In this document: positions 1 to 8,202 of the stretch, piece by piece
Numbering within the stretch: the stretch's first letter is position 1
How the letters are laid out: the number at the start of each line of letters is the position of its first letter
Assembly: GCA_963966275.1 (NCBI GenBank)
Contig: CAWZYQ010000129.1
Location: 1 to 11,440 of the forward strand
Direction: 5' to 3'
From: UBA10427 sp003500135
GTDB lineage: Bacteria; Bacteroidota; Bacteroidia; Cytophagales; Cyclobacteriaceae
DNA: 11,440 nt
The notes under the pieces: generated by a model
What the model was told of the DNA's origin: nothing
Seen by the model: only the letters and a program-made list of their open reading frames with translations
Database searches by the model: none
Translations under genes and position numbers: made by a program

Positions 1-712
1 AACCAGGGCCCCGCTATCAACACCAAGGGTTATGAAATTTTGACCTATATGATTGCAGACGGCAAGGACCTTTATTTCTAAAGCGAAGGCCATCCCGGGT
101 TTGGTGGCGCCGATCTGTTTGTGGCCGATAAACCATATCAGTCGTGGTTAGTGTGGAATGCTTAGGTTAATCTTGGTGAGAAAATCAACCCCAAAAATTT
201 TGAAGCTTACCCATATTTCAGTGATGAGGCACTTTATTTTGTTATTAACCGAGATAGCCAGTATTCCGATATCTTCAGCGCTACCGTTAGTGTCACAAAA
301 CAAAAAGACCTTGAAACCAATATTCAGCCCAACAAATACAAGCTTACAGAAGCAGAATTACAAAAACTGTTTGGAGAGCCGATTTCCAGGTATGTTTATT
401 TCGAGAAAGGGTCGGCTGAAATAGATCGGAAATACTGGGAACTGATTTATTTTTTGTAGAATAAAATTATTGATAAACCGGGGGTACAGCCTTGAAATAA
501 TTGGCCATGCCAGCGATGAGGGAAGCGAAACATACAATGAAAATCTTTCGAGAAGGAGGGCTGAGGCTGTAGCTGACATCTTTAGGAATAATGGCGTTCC
601 TTTATAAAATGTTTTTACAAAAGGTATGGGTGAAAAAGGCCCGCTAGAGATAAATAATTCAGAAACAGCTAATTCTCGCAACGGACATGTTGAAATATAT
701 TTTGTTAAGTAG
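1..712 (+). pseudogene. Decayed OmpA-family outer-membrane protein with PD40-type repeats (5' end outside window)
   Basis: Read in frame 1 from base 1, the sequence gives a PD40 (WD40-like beta-propeller) segment with the motif GHPGFGGADLF, then VNLGEKIN, and then an OmpA-type peptidoglycan-binding domain: VYFEKGSAEID, IIGHASDEGSETYNENLSRR and a C-terminal NSRNGHVEIYFVK. Intact relatives sit in the outer membrane and hold peptidoglycan; many Bacteroidota members accompany type IX secretion or porin-like partners. This copy cannot make the protein. In-frame stops lie at 79-81 (TAA, where family members have Ser), 163-165 (TAG), 457-459 (TAG) and 605-607 (TAA). The frame also moves from 1 to 2 at a run of five G at 480-484, where one extra G explains the shift. 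The remnant stop is TAG at 710-712. The rest still reads well as the family, so decay looks recent. The stops are substitutions at four separate sites, so sequencing error is an unlikely explanation for all of them. Confidence 0.88.
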
Positions 713-720
713 TACCTTTG
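690..720 (+). promoter_or_regulatory. Bacteroidota-type promoter for the TPR-hydrolase operon
   Basis: TACCTTTG at 713-720 matches the minus-7 consensus TAnnTTTG known for the primary sigma factor of Bacteroidota. TTG at 690-692 lies 20 nt upstream, the spacing expected of the minus-33 element. Transcription would start near 725-728, leaving a leader of about 27 nt before the ATG at 754. The minus-33 part lies inside the last codons of the upstream pseudogene. The promoter also settles the start of the next gene: the in-frame TTG at 718 falls within the minus-7 box and would not be transcribed. Confidence 0.7.
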
Positions 721-753
721 ATAAATATTTTTTCAACTATTTCCAAGAAAACC

Positions 754-2286
754 ATGAAATTATTGGTTGTATCACTAAGCTTGTTTCTTTCTATTAGCCA
801 ATGGGCCACGGCACAAAACACTACAGAGAAAGAATATTTACTAAAAGGAAGTGCACTTTATGAAGCCGGTGAATTAGATTCACTCATAAGCTATTTCGAA
901 GAAGCTCTAACTATTTACCCGAACAGTGAAAAGGTCCGGTACGAATTGGCCATTGCTTTATTTGAAAATGATCAAATGGAGCAGGCAAAAGAAGAATTTG
1001 AAACGCTGTACCCTCAAAGTAAAGAGAAAAGTGAAATATTATTGTACCTCGGGCTGATTGAATATTACAGAGATGACCCGGATGAGGCAATAAAATTATA
1101 CGACTCGGCAACTTATTTCGACAATGATAATGCGATGCTTCAAGTTGCCATTGGAGATGCCTATTTGGTCAAAGAATCGTATGACAAAGCAAATATAGCT
1201 TATCAAAAAGCCCTTTCAATTGACAAACAAACCGCCGATGCCTACTACGGCATTGGTTTGACGCATTTTTATGAGGATAGGCTCGACAGTGCGCAATATT
1301 ACTTTTCCAAAGCCATTATGGAGGCCCCATTGATGCCTGAATACTATTTTCAAAGGGGACTTGTAAAAGATGCATTGGGTAAAGTAAATGATGCAATGGA
1401 AGATTACAGCTTTTCCATCGATCTGGATACGACATTCGCAGAAGCCTACATCGCCCGGGCAAATCTTTTTGAAGAAGCGGGGTATAACGAAGATGCACTG
1501 AACGATTACATTTCGGCCTATTTTATTGATTCTACAGATATTGATGTCATAAACAATATTGGCAGCCTGATGATCGAAATGGAAGCCTACGAAGATGCAA
1601 TAGGCACATATGATTTACTGATCCAACAAACGCCAAATGATGACTTTGCCCATTATAACAGAGGTGTGGCTTTCCTGTATGCGGGGTACCCGGAAAGGGC
1701 TTTAAAAGATTTTCAAATGGCGCTACAGCTTAATCCATCAGACTTTGACTACACACTTGCCAAAGGAAATGCACATTTAAACCTTGATCAGTTTTCTGAG
1801 GCCCGACGAAGTTTTGAAACCGCACTTTCTTTAAAACCAAATTCTCCGGATGCATTGTTTGACCTTGGCGTAGCCCTTTATTATCTCGAAGATTTCGAAC
1901 CAGCGCTTCAGAAAATAAACAAAGTAGTGGAAATGGACCCTGAATTTGATGGTGTATTTCTGCAGCGGGCACTAATTAAGGTAGCCCTTGAACAAAATGA
2001 AGAGGCCATGCGCGATTTTGACCTGGCCATAGTGAATAACCCGAAAGATGGAGAAGCCTTTTTTAACCGTGGTGTATTTCTATTTGAGCAGGGGGAAGTG
2101 GAAGGAGCATTGACTGACTTTTCTCAAAGCATACTGCTACAGCCTGATATGCCAAATGCCTATATTAACAGGGGACTTGCCAAATATGAGTTAGATAACG
2201 AACAAGGGGCATGTCTCGATTGGAAAAAAGCATTTCAATTGGGCTCAGAAGCTGCCCAGGAACTATTGAGAAACTATTGCCGATGA
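754..2286 (+). CDS. Secreted tetratricopeptide-repeat protein (14 TPR units)
   Basis: The protein has 510 residues. Residues 1-20 form a signal peptide (MKLLVVSLSLFLSISQWATA, then QN), so it is exported, probably to the periplasm. There is no lipobox Cys. From about residue 25 to the end I count 14 consecutive 34-residue TPR units, with typical G-x-A/Y-x-x-G helix A and Y/F-x-x-A-I/L helix B patterns, such as YYGIGLTHFYEDRLDSAQYY and FNRGVFLFEQGEVEGALTDF. It ends in GACLDWKKAFQLGSEAA and a terminal NYCR, a close seen in many Bacteroidota TPR proteins. TPR solenoids bind other proteins; no catalytic domain is present, so the partner is unknown. ATG 754 is chosen over the upstream in-frame TTG 718 because it gives a proper signal peptide and because the promoter covers 713-720. 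The gene overlaps the next one by ATGA, which suggests translational coupling. Confidence 0.88.
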   Translation: MKLLVVSLSLFLSISQWATAQNTTEKEYLLKGSALYEAGELDSLISYFEEALTIYPNSEKVRYELAIALFENDQMEQAKEEFETLYPQSKEKSEILLYLGLIEYYRDDPDEAIKLYDSATYFDNDNAMLQVAIGDAYLVKESYDKANIAYQKALSIDKQTADAYYGIGLTHFYEDRLDSAQYYFSKAIMEAPLMPEYYFQRGLVKDALGKVNDAMEDYSFSIDLDTTFAEAYIARANLFEEAGYNEDALNDYISAYFIDSTDIDVINNIGSLMIEMEAYEDAIGTYDLLIQQTPNDDFAHYNRGVAFLYAGYPERALKDFQMALQLNPSDFDYTLAKGNAHLNLDQFSEARRSFETALSLKPNSPDALFDLGVALYYLEDFEPALQKINKVVEMDPEFDGVFLQRALIKVALEQNEEAMRDFDLAIVNNPKDGEAFFNRGVFLFEQGEVEGALTDFSQSILLQPDMPNAYINRGLAKYELDNEQGACLDWKKAFQLGSEAAQELLRNYCR

Positions 2287-3212
2287 GTTCTATTGAAGCC
2301 ACCACCTTATTTGCCAGGTACAATCAACACCAAATTCATATCAAAAGATTCAGGCAAGAATGCACTCATGGCACACCGGTTCTAATGTTACATGGAAGCA
2401 TTGAAGATGGCCGTATTTTTTATTCGAAAAATGGAAAGGGGCTTGCTCCTTTTTTAGCAAAAAATGGTTTCGATGTTTTTATACCTGATATGGTTGGCCG
2501 GGGTAAAAGTAAACCGAAGGCCGGAAGAAGGCTTGCACACAGTCAATTCAAAGCAATTACTGAAGAAATACCTTCTATTATAGATTTTATCTTAAATACT
2601 ACTGGCAAGCAAACACTGAGCGCAGTAGCTCATAGCTGGGGTGGCGTTCTATTAATGGCATATTGCGCAAGATTGAAGCGCTCTCCCATTCAGGCCATGG
2701 TGTTTTTGGGAACCAAAAGAAACATAAAAACCTGGAGCATTGCCAGGTTATTCATGGTAGACCTTGTCTGGACAGCCATCGGCGAAGTACTGACCGGGTT
2801 ATATGGTTATTTACCGGCAAAAAAATGGAAGATGGGGTCTTCAGACGAACCTGCTGAAATGTACCGGCAAACCAGAAATTGGGTATATAGCGATAAATGG
2901 ATTGATCAGGATGGCTTTGAGTATGACAACTTTTTGAAGGAAAATACAATGGCGCCAACATTATTTTTAACAGGTGCCTCCGACCATGTGCTAGGGAATC
3001 AAAAAGATGTAGCGAGATTAAAGAATGTGGCAAAGGATGGAAAACATTTAATGTTATTGATGTCGAAAGAGAATGGTTTTGCCAAAGATTATGATCACAT
3101 AAACATTTGTACATCAAAAAATGGTCCTGATGATCATTTTCCGGTGGTAGCGCAATGGTTAAACGGAAAAATCTCAGTTATTTGGGAAAAATTTGGCAAA
3201 ATAGCCTTGTAA
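2283..3212 (+). CDS. Alpha/beta-fold hydrolase
   Basis: The protein has 309 residues and no signal peptide, so it is probably cytoplasmic. Visible fold landmarks are the oxyanion-side LMLHGS (35-39), IPDMVGRGKS (67-76), the nucleophile elbow AHSWGG with Ser118, Asp234 in LTGASDHV, and His272 in DYDHINI followed by DDHFPVVAQWL. The last part resembles the C-terminal H-D/N-x-x-x-G/S-K-N-A-P-x-D-x-F pattern of esterase and lipase-like members, so His272 is the likely catalytic base. Residues about 145-215 form an insert rich in Trp and Tyr that probably acts as a cap. The substrate cannot be named; an ester is the safest guess. The start ATG 2283 overlaps the TGA of the TPR gene (ATGA, 4 nt). 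An in-frame ATG at 2211 would add 24 residues lying wholly inside the TPR gene and unlike the family N-terminus. Co-expression with an exported TPR protein is clear from the layout, but a shared function is inference. Confidence 0.85.
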   Translation: MSSIEATTLFARYNQHQIHIKRFRQECTHGTPVLMLHGSIEDGRIFYSKNGKGLAPFLAKNGFDVFIPDMVGRGKSKPKAGRRLAHSQFKAITEEIPSIIDFILNTTGKQTLSAVAHSWGGVLLMAYCARLKRSPIQAMVFLGTKRNIKTWSIARLFMVDLVWTAIGEVLTGLYGYLPAKKWKMGSSDEPAEMYRQTRNWVYSDKWIDQDGFEYDNFLKENTMAPTLFLTGASDHVLGNQKDVARLKNVAKDGKHLMLLMSKENGFAKDYDHINICTSKNGPDDHFPVVAQWLNGKISVIWEKFGKIAL

Positions 3213-3350
3213 AGTGGTTACCAAAAAAGGAATAAAATAATTAAATTAAAGAGTATATTTAATAAGCGCTAATCATAGAATTCAAAGTGCATTATAAACG
3301 AATATGAAGTCCCAACAACATTTTCTTATTGACGACTAAACCCGGAGAAC

Positions 3351-6300
3351 ATGCCTAAAACCTCTACTTTTTCACGTAAGAAATCTTCAATAATTTACCT
3401 GTTATTCACACTGGGTTTATTTTTATTTTTATCAATCGATGCTTTGGCAGTGGGAGAAATCGCGATAAGGATCGATAATGGCCGGCCTGTTACTAATGAA
3501 AGGGAAGTCACCGTTGAAGTCAGGTCACTAAAAACCCCTACCAACCTGGTGCGTCAGATGCGTATCGGGGTCAACCCCGACCTGAGTGATGCGAAATGGA
3601 CCTCATTCTCATCGGCTCCTGTAAAAATGAAACTTTCCGAAGGCGATGGCGAAAAATTTATATACGCACAGCTAAAAGACCAGGCAGGAAATGAATCGCC
3701 AATTAATTCTTCTTCCATCATGCTCGATACGCAGCCTCCTCAAAATTGCGCCGTAACGATCAATGGTGGCCGGTTATATACCAATGACAAGCAGGGCAGA
3801 GTACTTCTCAAGCTCGATGCCGATGAAGCAGTACAAATGCAGGTTTCCAATTCAACGAGTTTTAATATTGCCTGGGAAGGATACGCCAACACCAAAAGAT
3901 GGATCCTTGATTTAAGTGGTGGCGATGGGGTGAAAAAAGTATATGCCCGCTTTCGTGATGCAGCGGGAAATATATCGGAAACAGTTGAAGGCGGAATTAA
4001 TCTCGATACCAGGGAGCCTACTAACGGATTTATTCAAATTAATGAAGGCGAAGAATTCATAAAATCAACCAACGTAAAACTCAAGATCAAAGCGGATGAT
4101 GCGGCAAGGGTAAGAGTGGTTAGCCGGGGCAGAGGCTTGAATTTTGATTATAGCCCGGAAGATGACGGTTTTATGTATATCGACTGGACATTGGATTCTG
4201 CCCAGGGAACTAAAGTTGTAAAGGCATATTTTCAGGATGAAGCCCGAAACAGCACCCAGGCCCCGGTTGAAGCCCGCACCATATATGATACAAAACCACC
4301 TTCACCGCCAAAATTTCAATTTATACCCAAAGTAAGGTATACCAATGACCCGAATGGCAAGGTTAACCTTCAAATTCAGGCCAATCCGGGGGACGTACCA
4401 AACAAACTAACCATGCTGGTGAGCAATTTTGAAGACTTCTCAGTAGCCGATACAATGAGCTTCCGGAATTCCCTTACATGGACATTAGATGCAGAGGAAG
4501 ATGGCTTGAAAAAGGTATTTATAAAGCTTTGTGATGAGGCAAAAAATTATTCCGATGCCTCATTCCAGGGAATAATACTTGATAGAGAACCTCCGGTAAC
4601 AAAAAGATTTGTTATAAATGACAGCGCCGAATGGACCAACAACGCTAAGGTAGCCCTTATGACCTCAGTAGAGGGAGCGGCAACCATGCAGATCAATAAT
4701 AACGGTATTTTTAATTATAACTTGCCATGGTTGGTTTACGACTCCATTTTTTATGATTGGGAGCTTACACCGGGTGAAGGTGAAAAAACGGTGTACATCA
4801 GGTTTAAAGATGCCGCGGAAAATGTATCGGAGGTAAGTACTGCAAATATTAAGCTGGATACGCAAAACCCAGAAGGAACTTTATTGATCAACGGAGGCAA
4901 AAAGTTTACCAACCACCCACAGGGCATGGTTAACCTGGAGTTGAGCTATGATACTGATGTAGTAGGAATGAAAATTGCCAATACACCTTACCTCGATAGT
5001 GTGAAACTTATGCCTGTTGAACCCATTATCAACAGTTGGGAGTTAAGCCAGGGTGATGGCATAAAAACAGTTTTTGTTCGACTGATTGACCAGGCAGGGA
5101 ATAATTCTAAAATTATTTATGAAAAAATTTTGCTAGACCGTACTCCACCTTCTGAGGGTAGCATTACCATCAACGGTGGTTCGGAGTGGATCACACAACC
5201 TGACGGTAAAACCGTCCTCACCCTTCAGGCTGCTGATGCACAATACATGATCGTATCGTCCAATCCTGACCTCGCGAATGCCGAATGGGAAGAATACAAA
5301 CCCACCATACCCTGGACAGTTTCAAAAAAGGAAGGATATCACGCAGTATACGTAAAATTTAAAGATCAGGCGGGTAATGAATCTGATATTTATTCGGATT
5401 CCATCAAAGCAAAATTTAGCGCACCAATAATAAATTCATTTACCATTAACAAAGGCGCTGAATATACCAATGATCCACAAAAAACAGTCCGCATTAACCT
5501 GGAGGCCGAAGATGCAGTTGAAATGTTGGTCAGCAATGTGCCCACACGGAGCTTACAAAAGGAAAAAATGGTTTGGAAACCTCTTAGCAATCAGTTTGAC
5601 TGGGTGTTGAGCAATGAAGATGGTTCGAAGGTTGTTTTTTTAAGATTACGAAATGAAGCAGGAAACGTAAGCACAGAATACCGTGCAAATATTATATTAG
5701 ACAGAATACCTCCGGTAGATGGCCGGGTGATCATCAATAAAAATACAGAATGGATGACCAACAGGGATGGAAGGGTAGAGGTACAGCTATATGCAAAAGA
5801 TGCCTCTCACTATGCCATCAGCAACAATAATGACTTTAGCGCCCCTGAATGGAAAGAATTGACACTTGATGCTGTAAACTGGAATATTCCGGTAGACCAG
5901 GATGAGGCCACCGTTTATGCGCAATTCAAAGATGAAGCGGGAAATATCTCTGATATTTTTAGTGCGAGCATTAAAGTAGATGTAGAGCCACCTAAAAATG
6001 CAGGAATCGAAATCAACAATGGTGACAAGTATTTGCCAAAAGACGGCCAGGCTGACATAAGTATCTCTGTGGAAGGAGCAACTGAAATGAGGATATCATC
6101 ACAGGAAAGCTTTCCAGGCGTCAAATGGGAACCCCTTCAGCCCAGTAAAACTATAATTTTAAGCGGAAAAGACGGAAAAAGAAATATTTTGGCCCAGTTC
6201 AGGGATAAAGCCGGAAATGAATCAGAAATTGTTTCTGCCAGTATAATGCTGGATAATTCACCACCGGAACTTCAAAAAATAAGCATAAATGATGGTGCGG

Positions 6301-6542
6301 AATGGTCCAATGACCCCGACAAAGAAGTCAAAATTCAAATCTTTGGAGAAGAGGCTGTTGAAATGATGGTTTCACAAAAAGAAGATCTCTCCGATGGAAG
6401 ATGGATGGAATTCAAAAATGACTTTTCGATTGTTCTTGAAGGGGAGGATGGGTTAAAAAACATCTATGTGAAACTGAAAGATGAAGCAGGTAATGAATCG
6501 CGGGTGGTTTCTTCATCAATTAAATTAAAAAGGGAATTCTGA
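3351..6542 (+). CDS. Large secreted protein of 11 tandem Ig-like repeats
   Basis: The protein has 1063 residues. A basic stretch (RKK at 9-11) and a hydrophobic segment (14-30) ending in ALA (31-33) form a signal peptide. The rest is 11 units with the pattern I-N-G/D-G...TN...V-L-L...DA..M.VSN...W.L..GDG.K.VY..F-K/R-D-x-A-G-N-x-S...I-x-L-D...P-P. The DxAGN-type motif recurs near residues 110, 203, 296, 395, 487, 580, 672, 768, 861, 952 and 1044, a period of 91-99. This is the beta-sandwich repeat style found in bacterial surface and adhesion proteins; a ligand cannot be read from it. The final unit stops directly at SIKLKREF: there is no type IX sorting domain, LPXTG, lipobox or membrane anchor. 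No enzyme domain is visible. The start ATG follows GGAG at 3344-3347 with a short 3-nt spacer, one of the few Shine-Dalgarno-like sites here. It is separated from its neighbours by 138 and 128 nt, so it is probably transcribed alone. Confidence 0.85.
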   Translation: MPKTSTFSRKKSSIIYLLFTLGLFLFLSIDALAVGEIAIRIDNGRPVTNEREVTVEVRSLKTPTNLVRQMRIGVNPDLSDAKWTSFSSAPVKMKLSEGDGEKFIYAQLKDQAGNESPINSSSIMLDTQPPQNCAVTINGGRLYTNDKQGRVLLKLDADEAVQMQVSNSTSFNIAWEGYANTKRWILDLSGGDGVKKVYARFRDAAGNISETVEGGINLDTREPTNGFIQINEGEEFIKSTNVKLKIKADDAARVRVVSRGRGLNFDYSPEDDGFMYIDWTLDSAQGTKVVKAYFQDEARNSTQAPVEARTIYDTKPPSPPKFQFIPKVRYTNDPNGKVNLQIQANPGDVPNKLTMLVSNFEDFSVADTMSFRNSLTWTLDAEEDGLKKVFIKLCDEAKNYSDASFQGIILDREPPVTKRFVINDSAEWTNNAKVALMTSVEGAATMQINNNGIFNYNLPWLVYDSIFYDWELTPGEGEKTVYIRFKDAAENVSEVSTANIKLDTQNPEGTLLINGGKKFTNHPQGMVNLELSYDTDVVGMKIANTPYLDSVKLMPVEPIINSWELSQGDGIKTVFVRLIDQAGNNSKIIYEKILLDRTPPSEGSITINGGSEWITQPDGKTVLTLQAADAQYMIVSSNPDLANAEWEEYKPTIPWTVSKKEGYHAVYVKFKDQAGNESDIYSDSIKAKFSAPIINSFTINKGAEYTNDPQKTVRINLEAEDAVEMLVSNVPTRSLQKEKMVWKPLSNQFDWVLSNEDGSKVVFLRLRNEAGNVSTEYRANIILDRIPPVDGRVIINKNTEWMTNRDGRVEVQLYAKDASHYAISNNNDFSAPEWKELTLDAVNWNIPVDQDEATVYAQFKDEAGNISDIFSASIKVDVEPPKNAGIEINNGDKYLPKDGQADISISVEGATEMRISSQESFPGVKWEPLQPSKTIILSGKDGKRNILAQFRDKAGNESEIVSASIMLDNSPPELQKISINDGAEWSNDPDKEVKIQIFGEEAVEMMVSQKEDLSDGRWMEFKNDFSIVLEGEDGLKNIYVKLKDEAGNESRVVSSSIKLKREF

Positions 6543-6670
6543 TGCGAAAGCCCCTAATACTTTTTCAATAAATAGGATCATCTCGACCTTTTTTGGCAAA
6601 TTTGCGTGACACAAGATGCCCGGAAAGTCTTCGACACCATATGATTACTCCATTTTTTAATGCCTGTTGA

Positions 6671-7690
6671 ATGGTAAAAATGAATATCCTCAAAAACCGC
6701 AGCCTGAAGGAACACAATACATTTGGCATAGATGCAAAAGCCAAATATTATATTGAGATCAAGGACATTGAAACATTAAAAGCGTTGGCCCGGAATGAAT
6801 TGCAACAACTCCCTTATTTGATTTTGGGAGGTGGCAGTAACTTATTATTCGGTGGTGATTTCGATGGGTTGGTAGTTAAAATTGACCTCAAAGGTAAACG
6901 GGCATACGAAAAAAACAACCATGTCATTCTCGAAGCTTCAGCAGGCGAAAACTGGCATGAGACGGTATTGTATAGCCTTGATAAAGGCCTGAATGGCTTG
7001 GAAAACCTAAGTTTAATACCCGGGACGGTTGGCGCTGCGCCTATTCAAAACATTGGGGCCTATGGTGTGGAACTAAAAGATATATTTGAAACACTTGAGG
7101 CCTTCAATATCCAAACCGGCGAAATTGAACATTTTTCCAAAGAAGAATGCCAGTTCGATTATCGATACAGCACTTTCAAAGGACCCGATAAAGGCAGATA
7201 TATCATACTCAAAGTTTTTTTTCGCTTGCATAGAAACCCTGTATTCACCATTAATTATGGAAGTTTAAATGCGCTGCTACAAAACGAAAAAGGGCTCCTA
7301 AATGCCAGGAAAGTGAGTGAAGCGGTGATCAAAATCCGCCAAAGCAAACTACCCAACCCTGAAGAAATTGGCAATGCCGGTAGTTTTTTTAAAAATCCGG
7401 TCATAACATTGGGATATTACGAGCAATTGAAAAGGGAATATCCCGAAGTTCCTGGTTATAAAGTAAACGAGGAATACATCAAAGTTCCTGCAGGATGGCT
7501 TATCGAAAAAAACGGTTGGAAAGGTAAGCGCTTTGGACATGTAGGGGTACATGCTAAACAAGCCCTTGTTTTGGTAAATTATGGGGGCGCCAGTGGAGAA
7601 GAACTGATTCATCTTTCAAAGGAAATTCAGGCCGGGGTGATGGAAGAATTCCGAATTCACCTCGAGCCCGAAGTCACAATAATTAAATAA
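6671..7690 (+). CDS. murB: UDP-N-acetylmuramate dehydrogenase MurB
   Basis: MurB reduces UDP-N-acetylenolpyruvoylglucosamine to UDP-N-acetylmuramate with NADPH and bound FAD, the second committed step of peptidoglycan precursor synthesis in the cytoplasm. The 339-residue reading has the family landmarks in order: NTFGIDAKA (16-24), the FAD-binding LILGGGSNLLF (50-60), GLENLSLIPGTVGAAPIQNIGAYG (109-132), the YRYSTFK motif with Arg165, NAGSFFKNP with the proton-donor Ser238, and LEPEVTII with the likely catalytic Glu334. Length and the YR-S-FK segment fit the E. coli-type (type I) enzyme. A second ATG at 6680, which gives MNILKNRSLKEHNTFGI, fits the family N-terminus slightly better and may be the true start, making 336 residues. 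The 3' end overlaps the convergent deaminase gene by 8 bp, and no terminator is visible between them. Confidence 0.95.
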   Translation: MVKMNILKNRSLKEHNTFGIDAKAKYYIEIKDIETLKALARNELQQLPYLILGGGSNLLFGGDFDGLVVKIDLKGKRAYEKNNHVILEASAGENWHETVLYSLDKGLNGLENLSLIPGTVGAAPIQNIGAYGVELKDIFETLEAFNIQTGEIEHFSKEECQFDYRYSTFKGPDKGRYIILKVFFRLHRNPVFTINYGSLNALLQNEKGLLNARKVSEAVIKIRQSKLPNPEEIGNAGSFFKNPVITLGYYEQLKREYPEVPGYKVNEEYIKVPAGWLIEKNGWKGKRFGHVGVHAKQALVLVNYGGASGEELIHLSKEIQAGVMEEFRIHLEPEVTIIK

Positions 7691-8165
7691 GTATGTCATC
7701 AACCAATAATTTGCCTTTGTATTTTTCGACCTCAATTCCAAACCTCCCCAAAAAGTCCACTCCCTCATCTTTGGGCAAACCTTTATATTCGGCATAGGAT
7801 TTGAGGTACACCACTTTATGTATGCCCATGCTGAAAATAATTCTGGCACAACTCAAACAAGGCGCCAAAGTGATGTACAAGGTGGAGCCCTCAACAGATG
7901 CATTGTTTTTTACTGCATAAAGAATGGCATTCTGCTCCGCATGGATGGCCAACGAGCAGCTTCCATTTGCGTCGCGTTCACATCCTTTTTCGGGCCATTC
8001 CTCATCACAGTTGTGCGTACCCGATGGCGGACCATTATAGCCTATGGAAATAATGCGGGTATCCTTGGCAAGCACAGCCCCAACATGTCTTTTAATACAA
8101 TGAGAACGTTGGGCAAGGTTTACCGCCAACCCCATAAAAATATCATCAAAATCAGGTCTGGCCAT
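7683..8165 (-). CDS. dCMP deaminase family protein (zinc-dependent, ComEB-like)
   Basis: Deoxycytidylate deaminases convert dCMP to dUMP, feeding thymidylate synthase. The 160-residue protein shows the cytidine-deaminase-fold motifs: HAEQNAI with zinc ligand His75 and proton-shuttle Glu77, and PCLSCA with zinc ligands Cys103 and Cys106. GYNGPPSGTHNC (42-53) is the family's nucleotide-binding segment. The many extra cysteines (23, 53, 62, 70) could form a second structural zinc site like that of phage T4 dCMP deaminase, but this is inference. The length is normal. It is encoded against its neighbours: the stop overlaps the end of murB by 8 bp, and its start lies 58 nt from the divergent DUF2911 gene. 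dCMP rather than free cytidine or tRNA is inferred from the overall motif set; other members of the fold seem less likely. Confidence 0.9.
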   Translation of the reverse strand: MARPDFDDIFMGLAVNLAQRSHCIKRHVGAVLAKDTRIISIGYNGPPSGTHNCDEEWPEKGCERDANGSCSLAIHAEQNAILYAVKNNASVEGSTLYITLAPCLSCARIIFSMGIHKVVYLKSYAEYKGLPKDEGVDFLGRFGIEVEKYKGKLLVDDILI

Positions 8166-8202
8166 ATTTTATTATTCAGATAAAATGAAAATATTTATAT
8201 TA

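Noticed and set aside
158..424. 88-residue open frame starting at 158 on the plus strand
   Set aside because: It is out of frame with the OmpA/PD40 remnant, whose own frame gives recognisable motifs across the same bases; the 88-residue product looks like no known family.
79..607. Stop-codon reassignment (TAA/TAG read as amino acids) as the explanation for the in-frame stops in the first gene
   Set aside because: All other genes in the window are free of internal stops and use TAA, TAG and TGA as terminators. The first gene also has a frameshift, so decay is the simpler explanation.
358..681. 107-residue open frame on the minus strand
   Set aside because: It is antisense to the OmpA-domain remnant, with no family resemblance, and persists only because of base composition.
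3254..3261. TATATTTA as a minus-7 box for the Ig-like repeat gene
   Set aside because: The last base does not match TAnnTTTG and no TTG lies at the minus-33 distance.
3304..3339. 11-codon reading frame just before the Ig-like repeat gene, as a possible leader peptide
   Set aside because: It has no attenuator hairpin, no codon bias toward one amino acid and no own ribosome site; short frames like this are expected by chance.
6597..6604. CAAATTTG as a minus-7 box for murB
   Set aside because: The conserved first T is replaced and no minus-33 TTG is present about 20 nt upstream.
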